From positions 372,001 to 436,000 of the forward strand of contig NZ_JAGXJN010000001.1 in the NCBI RefSeq assembly GCF_019091455.1: DNA of 64,000 nucleotides, in the 5' to 3' direction. Shown one piece after another: positions 58,170 through 64,000 of this stretch (position 1 is its first letter; each line of letters starts with the position of its first letter). This DNA is from Chitinophaga sp. GbtcB8 (lineage in GTDB: Bacteria; Bacteroidota; Bacteroidia; Chitinophagales; Chitinophagaceae). Under the pieces are notes generated by a model. The model worked only from the letters and a program-made list of their open reading frames with translations. It did no database searches and had not been told where the DNA came from. The position numbers were made by a program, and so were the translations under genes.

Positions 58170-58816
58170 ATTATTTTCCCATCTTTCATAGTTAGCTGCC
58201 GGTCGCTCAAGGGCGCCAGCTCATCGTTATGGGTAACGATGATGAAGGTTTGCCGGAACTGGTCCCGCAGCTGCAGGAACAGCTGGTGCAGCTCCCGCGC
58301 ATTCTTGGAATCCAGGTTGCCGGTGGGTTCATCGGCCATTACAATGGCGGGGGTGTTAATGAGTGCCCGGGCTACGGCTACACGCTGCTGCTCACCACCG
58401 GATAACTCGTTGGGTTTATGATCCATACGGTCCTTGAGGTTCAGGGTTTCCAGCAGGAACTGCGCCCGCTCTTTTACCTGGTTCTTTCTGGCGCCGGAAA
58501 TATAACCGGGTACGCACACATTTTCCAGGGCGGTAAATTCCGGCAGCAGGTGGTGGAACTGGAAAATAAAGCCAATGTTGCGGTTACGGAAATCGGCAAG
58601 CGCATTGCCCTTCAGGGTAGTGAGGTTTACATCCTGCAGCCATACCTCACCGGAGGTAGGGGTATCCAAAGTGCCCAGCAGATGGAGCAAAGTGCTTTTA
58701 CCAGCCCCGGATGAACCTACGATGGTTACAATTTCCCCCTGCTTAACGGTAACGTCTACCCCCTTTACAACCTGTAAGTTGGAATAATTTTTGGTAAGAT
58801 TGCGAGCAACTAACAT
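58166..58816 (-). CDS. LolD-like ABC transporter ATPase
   Basis: 216 residues from ATG 58816 (MLVARNLTKNYSNLQVVKGV); seven more codons could be read upstream but overlap the promoter region of the DUF2795 gene. Walker A GSSGAGKST, FQFHHLLPEFTALENV (a typical LolD feature), signature LSGGEQQR, Walker [13 protein letters not shown]. It probably powers lipoprotein release from the inner membrane with LolC/E-type proteins encoded elsewhere. It diverges from DUF2795. Confidence 0.88.
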   Translation of the reverse strand: MLVARNLTKNYSNLQVVKGVDVTVKQGEIVTIVGSSGAGKSTLLHLLGTLDTPTSGEVWLQDVNLTTLKGNALADFRNRNIGFIFQFHHLLPEFTALENVCVPGYISGARKNQVKERAQFLLETLNLKDRMDHKPNELSGGEQQRVAVARALINTPAIVMADEPTGNLDSKNARELHQLFLQLRDQFRQTFIIVTHNDELAPLSDRQLTMKDGKII

Positions 58817-58854
58817 ACTCAAAGAAAAGTAATTCACCGTTAAAATAGTAATAG

Positions 58855-58884
58855 TTGTTTATTTCAAATTAAATAATACTTTTG
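58855..58884 (+). promoter_or_regulatory. Promoter of the DUF2795 gene
   Basis: TTG at 58855-58857 and TACTTTTG at 58877-58884, 19 bases apart, fit the Bacteroidota consensus. The leader is about 30 bases and A/T-rich. Confidence 0.65.
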
Positions 58885-58916
58885 CGAAAATTTAAGGCAG
58901 TAAAAATTTTACTAAC

Positions 58917-59138
58917 ATGTACTGGACATTAGAATTAGCTTCATACTTGGAGGACGCTCCTTGGCCAGCTACTAAAGACGAATTGATTGATTACGCCATC
59001 CGCTCCGGTGCACCCATTGAAGTGATAGAGAACTTACAGGAGCTGGAGGATGAAGGGGAAATTTACGAAGGGATAGAGGATATATGGTCTGATTATCCGT
59101 CACAAGACGACTTTTTCTTTAATGAGGACGAATATTAG
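58917..59138 (+). CDS. DUF2795 family small acidic protein
   Basis: 73 residues, very acidic at the C-terminus (DYPSQDDFFFNEDEY). It has the full-length pattern MYWTLELASYLEDAPWPATK followed by DELIDYAIRSGAP and ENLQELEDEGE of DUF2795, which is strongly conserved across Bacteroidota. Function is unknown. It is monocistronic with its own promoter and a word-built hairpin downstream. Confidence 0.9.
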   Translation: MYWTLELASYLEDAPWPATKDELIDYAIRSGAPIEVIENLQELEDEGEIYEGIEDIWSDYPSQDDFFFNEDEY

Positions 59139-59340
59139 CTGAAGCACCACTGAAAGCCAAAGCATAAAGCCCATGCCTGTAAAGCTGGTAAATGTAAGCA
59201 TACAGCCCTAAGCTTATGCCATCCTTTGCCACAGCCTATACTTTTGATATTCCCCCTTGAGTAAACTATTTAAGCTATTAAAGCACAAAGCCTGCAGCTA
59301 TCCGCTACAGGCTTTGCGCTTTATGCTTTGAGCTTTACGC
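59139..59340. repeat. AAAGC-word region with a 15-bp hairpin
   Basis: The 202-base convergent gap between DUF2795 and fabI has no gene. It holds AAAGC words (AAAGCC, AAAGCATAAAGCCC, AAAGCTGG, AAAGCACAAAGCC). AAAGCACAAAGCCTG (59280-59294) pairs with CAGGCTTTGCGCTTT (59308-59322), one mismatch. It probably terminates both genes. Confidence 0.75.
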
Positions 59341-60153
59341 TTATTTTTCCATTTGCTCTGCTATGGCCAGTGAAACCCCGGTAAAGGAGAAACCACCGTC
59401 ATGGAACAGGTTCTGCATGGTTACCATGCGGGTAAAGTCAGAGAACAGGGTTACCACGTAGTTAGCGCATTGGTCGGCAGTGGCATTGCCCAGGGGGCTC
59501 ATTTTCTCTGCATAGGCCATAAACCCGTCAAAACCCTTTACACCGCTACCGGCAGTAGTTTTGGTGGGTGACTGGGAAACGGTATTGATACGCACCTTGT
59601 TGCGGATACCGTAATGGTAACCAAAGCTGCGGGCTATAGATTCCAGCAGGGCTTTGGCATCAGCCATCTCGCTATAATCAGGGAACACCCTTTGTGCAGC
59701 AATGTATGTAAGCGCTACCACTGAACCCCAGTCGCTGATAGCATCCAGCTGGTAAGCTGTTTGCAGCACGCGGTGCAGGGACATAGCAGAAATATCAAAC
59801 GTTTTATGATTGAAGTCGTAATCCAGGTCTGTATAAGGCCGGCCTTTACGCACATTCATGCCCATACCTACGGAATGCAGCACAAAATCTACTTTACCGC
59901 CAAAATGCTCCATGGACTTGGTGAAGAGATTTTTGAGATCGTCCATATTGGTTACATCGGCCGGGATCACCGGCGCATTGCAGGTTTCAGCCAGTTTCTT
60001 GATCTCTCCCATGCGCAGCGCTATAGGAGCATTGGTCAGCACGATCTGGGCTCCTTCTTCCTTGCAACGCAAAGCTGTTTTCCACGCAAGAGATTGCTCA
60101 TCCAGCGCCCCAAATATGATACCTTTCTTTCCTTGTAATAAGTTATGAGCCAT
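59341..60153 (-). CDS. fabI: Enoyl-ACP reductase (NADH), FabI
   Basis: 270 residues from ATG 60153 (MAHNLLQGKKGIIFGALDEQ); eight codons further upstream would start in the promoter. It is a short-chain dehydrogenase with the FabI arrangement: FGALDEQSLAWKTA for nucleotide binding, LHSVGMGM, and the active site Y150...Y160-x6-K167 in ALTYIAAQRVFPDYSEMADAK. It reduces trans-2-enoyl-ACP in the last step of fatty-acid elongation. It could also feed the alkyl chains of the resorcinol pigment. Confidence 0.92.
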   Translation of the reverse strand: MAHNLLQGKKGIIFGALDEQSLAWKTALRCKEEGAQIVLTNAPIALRMGEIKKLAETCNAPVIPADVTNMDDLKNLFTKSMEHFGGKVDFVLHSVGMGMNVRKGRPYTDLDYDFNHKTFDISAMSLHRVLQTAYQLDAISDWGSVVALTYIAAQRVFPDYSEMADAKALLESIARSFGYHYGIRNKVRINTVSQSPTKTTAGSGVKGFDGFMAYAEKMSPLGNATADQCANYVVTLFSDFTRMVTMQNLFHDGGFSFTGVSLAIAEQMEK

Positions 60154-60174
60154 TGGGTTCAAATTAATTTCCGG

Positions 60175-60182
60175 CAAAAATA
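60175..60182 (-). promoter_or_regulatory. TATTTTTG promoter element of fabI
   Basis: On the minus strand TATTTTTG (60182-60175) matches TAnnTTTG and ends 21 bases before the fabI ATG. No clear -33 box. Confidence 0.4.
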
Positions 60183-60240
60183 GTTGTTATAGTTTAAAAA
60201 TCATTATTTGTTATTTGTTAACCAGGCCCATGGCCAGCTC

Positions 60241-61893
60241 TCAACTCCCTACCATTTCCCGGGCATTCTCCAATGCAGCAGCAGTGGGCTTTTCACCACT
60301 CAGCATTTGTGCAATGGCGTTAATACGTTCTTCCGTGGTAAGCAGGCGCACACCGGTAGTTACCTTACCGCTCCTGGTTTCCTTATACACAAAGTAATGC
60401 GCATCCGCCTTACCGGCTATCTGCGGCTGGTGGGTAATACAGATCACCTGGTGCGCATGGGCCAGATCTTTGAGTATTACGCCTACCTGGCGGGCTGCTT
60501 CGCCGGAAATACCGGTATCTATCTCGTCAAATATTAATGTTGGTAAAGCTACGGATTGTGCTACCAGTGATTTGATGCACAACATTAAACGGCTTAATTC
60601 CCCGCCGGAGGCCACTTTTCGCAGCGGCGCAAACTGTTCGCTCTTATTGGCATCAAACAGGAACTCAATGTTATCCTGCCCGTTAGCCTGCAAAGCGCCT
60701 GGCGTAATGTTCACCTTTAAGCGGGCATTGGGCATGCCTACCTGTGCCAGCAGGGCATTTACCTTTTTCTCAAAAGGCGGCACCTGCTGCATACGCAGGG
60801 TGGTGATACCGGCGGCCAGCTTTTCCAGGGCTTGCTGTAAGGACGCTTGTTCCTTTTCCAACTCCAGCAGCTGCTCATCCAGGTTCAGCGCACTTTCTAC
60901 ACGGGCAGAGAGGTCGGTCCGGATCTTTAACAGGTCGGCAGTGGTATGCACGCCATGTTTTTTTAGCAGGCGGTAACCGGTGGCTGTTCTCTCATTCACC
61001 TGTTCTATGCGGGCAGCATCGTACTGGATGCTGTCGTTTATGCGTTCTATTTCGTCTGCTACATCCTGCAGCTCCAGGTAGGATGATTGCAGACGGGCTA
61101 CCAGGGCAGGCAGCTCCTGCTGATAACCGGCCATGGCCTGCAGGGCAGATTGCAGCTGTTTCAGCTGCTGCAAAATGGGCTGCTCATCTTCCTTTAACTG
61201 GAAACAGGCTTTGTTGAGGGCGTTCTTGATCTCCTCTGCATGGGTAAGCACCTGCAGCTCTGCATCCAGGTTCTCTATTTCGTTCTCTGTAAAGGCGGCA
61301 TCTTCCAGCTCATCCAGCAGGAACTTGTTGTAGTCCAGCTCTTTGTTGGCGCTATCACGCTGATCCTGCAGCTGTTTCAGCTTACGTTGTACCTGGGAGT
61401 AGCGCTGCCAGGATTGCTGGTACTGCTGCAGGGCTTCCGGCTTATTTACCAGCGCATCTACCACGCGGCGCTGGAAGTCGCTTTTTTCCAGCTCCAGGGT
61501 ATCAAACTGCTGGTGCAGGTCTACCAGGTAACCGCTTAGCTCTGCCAGCTGGGAAAGGTTTACCGGCGTATCATTCACAAATGCACGGGATTTGCCGCTG
61601 GCACTTACTTCCCGGCGTATAATAAGCACATCTTCCAGGTCCAGCTCATGCTGCTGGAAAAACTCTGCCACCAGCGCTTTTTTTACCTTAAAGGCGCCTT
61701 CTACCACACATTTACCGGTTTTATCAAACAGCACCCCGGGATCGGCCCGCTCTCCTAATATTAATGATAACGCGCCCATGAGAATAGATTTACCGGCGCC
61801 GGTTTCACCTGTGATGATATTCAGGCTGCCGGAGAAATCAACCTCCAGGTGGTCAATGATCGCATAATTCTTAACTGTCAGTTTCTGTAACAT
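60241..61893 (-). CDS. recN: DNA repair protein RecN
   Basis: 550 residues. The N-terminal Walker A is ITGETGAGKSILMGAL near 28-43. A long coiled-coil region (about 155-370) is followed by LASGGELSRLMLCIKSLVA (signature) and LIFDEIDTGISGEAA (Walker B) at 440-490. It is an SMC-like ATPase acting in double-strand break repair. Family length is normal. No operator words like those of dinB were seen before its start. Confidence 0.95.
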   Translation of the reverse strand: MLQKLTVKNYAIIDHLEVDFSGSLNIITGETGAGKSILMGALSLILGERADPGVLFDKTGKCVVEGAFKVKKALVAEFFQQHELDLEDVLIIRREVSASGKSRAFVNDTPVNLSQLAELSGYLVDLHQQFDTLELEKSDFQRRVVDALVNKPEALQQYQQSWQRYSQVQRKLKQLQDQRDSANKELDYNKFLLDELEDAAFTENEIENLDAELQVLTHAEEIKNALNKACFQLKEDEQPILQQLKQLQSALQAMAGYQQELPALVARLQSSYLELQDVADEIERINDSIQYDAARIEQVNERTATGYRLLKKHGVHTTADLLKIRTDLSARVESALNLDEQLLELEKEQASLQQALEKLAAGITTLRMQQVPPFEKKVNALLAQVGMPNARLKVNITPGALQANGQDNIEFLFDANKSEQFAPLRKVASGGELSRLMLCIKSLVAQSVALPTLIFDEIDTGISGEAARQVGVILKDLAHAHQVICITHQPQIAGKADAHYFVYKETRSGKVTTGVRLLTTEERINAIAQMLSGEKPTAAALENAREMVGS

Positions 61894-62058
61894 AGAGGGC
61901 GTTTGCGTTACGGGTACGAATTAAAATGAAATGCCTGAATTTTAAGTAAGAAGTTTTGCACAATCCCAATAGCTCACATGTATGCTACACCTTTGCAAGC
62001 GCAGCCTGGAACAAAGTAAGCGGATGGGTACGAATTGTATTTGCGTAATATATGTTCC

Positions 62059-63540
62059 TTAGCCTCCTACCCGCTGGATGCCGGCTTTGGCGCGCTGGTC
62101 CAGGGAATTTTTAAAATCATGGTCGGGCATGTTCAGGCAGTTCTGGTAACATTGCAGGGCTTTGGCTTTATCGTTGCGCTTTTCGTAGATATATCCCATT
62201 TGCAGGGCGGCCCTGGCGGCAAAGTACTCCGGGCGGCTGGTACCCACCTTTACCGTGGCCTCATACATAGATATGGCTTTATCGTCCTGCCCCATTTCAT
62301 CATAAATACGGCCCAGGCGGTAGGCGTATTCGAGCTTTTCTTCGATCTGCGTAAAGTCGGCTGCTTTTTTAGTTTGCATCAGCTTCAGCGCATCGTTGAA
62401 AAAGCCACCGTCGCTCAGCAGGCGTACCTTCAATAAAAAGGTATTGGGCCATTTGCCGCTTTTGGCTTCCTTCAGGGCTTGTTTATCGCCATCTGCTTCC
62501 GTATTACCCCTGGTTAAGATGAGGCTGCGGTATTTATTGGCGGCTTCCATATTGCCCCGCATATAATAATACCAGCTTAAGCGCTGCAGGGCTTCTTTTA
62601 CATTAAACTTTCCTTTGAAGTTGTTCAGGAATTTTTCCAGGTACACATGCGCATCCTCATCCTGGCGGGCCAGCTTTAGCAGGCCCATTAAATAATCCTG
62701 GTACACCATGGTTTCATAACGGGCGCTGGTATTACGTTCGGACAGCACTTTAATGCCCAGGTCTGCCCTTTGGTTGGTAACTGCCAGGTTGGCTACCATA
62801 ATGGCAAACAGGTAGTTATTACGCGTATCCAGCTGCCGTTGTTGTATGAACTGCCATAGCTCGTCCGGGTTGCTTTCCATGAACAGCTTCAGGTAACAGT
62901 AGTAATAATATCCTTCCGGTTTAAACAGCTGGGCCAGGGGGGCATTACTGTCTATAAACGCCTGCAGATCCTGCATGCCCTGCTTAATGCTGCCTTTCAT
63001 GCCCAGCACCCCGCTGATCCACTTATAACCATCCGGAATGGTGCCGAACACGGTTTGCATGGCGCTGATCAACATGGTGTTGGGTGGGAACCGGGGGAAC
63101 TTGCGCTGGTTATCTTTCAGCGTCATAAAGGCTTTGCGTATTTCCCAGGCGGCATCCCATTTTTCCCCGAACTTAATACGGATCATGGCCCACTGGAACT
63201 TAATGGCAGCCTGGGTGTACAGGTAATACGGGGAGCTGTCAGGCCCCTGCTCCATTAATGACAGGCGGGCGGCCCGCTGTGATTTTTTGGCGTTATACTC
63301 CGCCGGGTCTTCATTAAAATATAATGGAAAAAAGTCAACGTAATTATCCAGGAAGTAAGGGATCAGATTATCGGGGTGCTCTTTTTTTTCTGTTTCCAGC
63401 AGGGCTTTACCCTCCTCTAAACGCAGCTGCATAATAGCCTCATAGGCTTGCTGGCAGCGGCTATTAAAATCATATACCTTTTGACGGGCTGTAACGGTGA
63501 ATGTTATACTAAGAAAAAGGACCGATAGAAAAAAGCGCAT
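62059..63540 (-). CDS. Exported TPR-repeat protein
   Basis: 493 residues from ATG 63540 (MRFFLSVLFLSITFTVTARQ), a Sec signal. The rest is helical with tetratricopeptide-like repeats, clearest at the end: EKLEYAYRLGRIYDEMGQDDKAISMYE and AALQMGYIYEKRNDKAKALQCYQ. No enzymatic motif. It is probably a periplasmic scaffold protein. Its ATG lies 3 bases after a perfect TACTTTTG promoter element. The gap 61894-62058 to recN holds no gene; GGGTACGAATT occurs twice there (61915 and 62026). Confidence 0.75.
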   Translation of the reverse strand: MRFFLSVLFLSITFTVTARQKVYDFNSRCQQAYEAIMQLRLEEGKALLETEKKEHPDNLIPYFLDNYVDFFPLYFNEDPAEYNAKKSQRAARLSLMEQGPDSSPYYLYTQAAIKFQWAMIRIKFGEKWDAAWEIRKAFMTLKDNQRKFPRFPPNTMLISAMQTVFGTIPDGYKWISGVLGMKGSIKQGMQDLQAFIDSNAPLAQLFKPEGYYYYCYLKLFMESNPDELWQFIQQRQLDTRNNYLFAIMVANLAVTNQRADLGIKVLSERNTSARYETMVYQDYLMGLLKLARQDEDAHVYLEKFLNNFKGKFNVKEALQRLSWYYYMRGNMEAANKYRSLILTRGNTEADGDKQALKEAKSGKWPNTFLLKVRLLSDGGFFNDALKLMQTKKAADFTQIEEKLEYAYRLGRIYDEMGQDDKAISMYEATVKVGTSRPEYFAARAALQMGYIYEKRNDKAKALQCYQNCLNMPDHDFKNSLDQRAKAGIQRVGG

Positions 63541-63543
63541 GGG

Positions 63544-63551
63544 CAAAAGTA
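63544..63551 (-). promoter_or_regulatory. TACTTTTG element 3 bases before the TPR gene ATG
   Basis: On the minus strand TACTTTTG (63551-63544) is a full TAnnTTTG match. It would give an mRNA starting on or next to the ATG. The upstream TTG is only 14 bases away, shorter than usual. Confidence 0.4.
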
Positions 63552-63599
63552 TTCAAATTCCATTCCAATAACGCCGGGGCTGGTGTAATTGAAAGTAAA

Positions 63600-63632
63600 A
63601 GTCCCGTTCCCGGAACATACCGGGACGGGACT
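63600..63632 (-). terminator. GC-rich hairpin between the zinc-ribbon and TPR genes
   Basis: AGTCCCG-t-TCCCGG (63600-63613) pairs with CCGGGACGGGACT (63620-63632) with one bulged T. On the minus strand it is followed by TTTTACTTTC, so it likely ends the zinc-ribbon transcript. Confidence 0.7.
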
Positions 63633-63697
63633 ATGTAAGTTGGCAGTTAGTAGCTTACAGTTAGCAATAGGCGCCGGCTGCTACAGGTTGCTGCTGT

Positions 63698-64000
63698 TTA
63701 TATCGTTACGGTAGCTTCCAGGTCATTATCAACCAGGATACGGCCGCAATGTTCGCAAACGATGATCTTTTTGCGGTGGCGGATCTCAGCCTGACGCTGG
63801 GGCGGAATGGCGTTAAAACAACCGCCACAGGAATCACGTTCAACGGTTACCACGGCCAGACCGTTACGGTAGTTCTTACGGATCTTTTCATAAGCTCCCA
63901 GCAGGCGGGGTTCTACCTTGGTACGGGCTTCGTCGCTTTCCTTGCGGATCTGACGCTCTTCTTTCTCAGTTTCAGAGATGATCTTTTCCAGCTCGCCTTT
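63698..64000 (-). CDS. C4-type zinc-ribbon protein, C-terminal end (partial)
   Basis: The last 100 codons of a minus-strand gene whose start is beyond the window. A charged coiled-coil (ELEKIISETEKEERQIRKES) leads to the zinc ribbon: CGGC in DSCGGCFNAIPPQRQ and CEHC in VCEHCGRILV, two CxxC pairs. This is the DUF164/zf-RING_7 family of coiled-coil zinc-ribbon proteins, thought to bind nucleic acid or help RNA-related machinery. The stop is TAA at 63700-63698. Confidence 0.88.
   Translation of the reverse strand, partial: KGELEKIISETEKEERQIRKESDEARTKVEPRLLGAYEKIRKNYRNGLAVVTVERDSCGGCFNAIPPQRQAEIRHRKKIIVCEHCGRILVDNDLEATVTI

Noticed and set aside
61894-62058. A tRNA or small RNA gene between recN and the TPR gene
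   Set aside because: No cloverleaf or terminator was found; only an 11-base direct repeat GGGTACGAATT occurs.

Overview
The window comes from a member of the Bacteroidota, most likely Chitinophagaceae (Chitinophaga-like). Supporting signs are a type IX secretion sorting domain, a SusC/SusD pair, promoters of the TAnnTTTG type, a Bacteroidota-type DUF2795 protein, a GIN-domain lipoprotein and a dialkylresorcinol (flexirubin-type) pigment locus. Almost no gene has a strong Shine-Dalgarno sequence, which is normal for this phylum. No rRNA, tRNA, CRISPR array, insertion sequence or prophage was seen.

Layout. 1-6.4 kb: end of a secreted T9SS protein, an RsmB-like RNA methyltransferase, the 2-oxoglutarate dehydrogenase E1 and E2 genes, and ribosomal protein S20. 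6.5-9.7 kb: an M14 carboxypeptidase and a DUF1016/YhcG-type PDDEXK nuclease. 9.6-18.1 kb: nine minus-strand genes, read darA, darB, small unknown protein, BtrH-like acyltransferase, ABC ATPase, ABC permease, ACP, ketosynthase, degenerate ketosynthase. This is the resorcinol-forming part of a flexirubin cluster; the aryl-polyene genes are absent here. 18.4-22.3 kb: GIN lipoprotein, guaA, a periplasmic-binding-protein-like lipoprotein. 22.3-34.8 kb: a ligase-associated DNA repair set (MBL exonuclease, ATP-dependent ligase, Lhr-like helicase, PdeM) split in two by about 5.7 kb that holds a decayed outer-membrane gene, two regulators, a beta-propeller protein, a SnoaL-like protein, an LD-carboxypeptidase and a purine permease. 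A histone-deacetylase-family gene follows pdeM.

35.1-42.8 kb: a LexA-like XRE/S24 repressor, two membrane proteins, a dinB-dnaE error-prone polymerase operon and a Xre/RES toxin-antitoxin pair. Matching TTAGTA/TACTAA operator-like words lie upstream of the repressor, of dinB and of the DUF1016 nuclease, which suggests one damage-responsive regulon. 42.8-54.7 kb: aspartate kinase with an Ldh-family oxidoreductase, DUF3467, an M57 protease, SusD/SusC, and an exported helix-hairpin-helix barrel next to a second barrel protein. 54.7-64 kb: housekeeping genes (deoxynucleoside kinase, trpS, gatC, two ABC ATPases, PduO-type adenosyltransferase, DUF2795, fabI, recN, a TPR protein and the end of a zinc-ribbon protein).

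A striking non-coding feature is a set of long, nearly perfect intergenic hairpins, each built from a short degenerate word of its own (TGTGCTAATATGC, GCGTTAAGC, GTGCAAATG, AAAGC and others). Some words recur at distant loci. They sit at gene ends and also inside operons.
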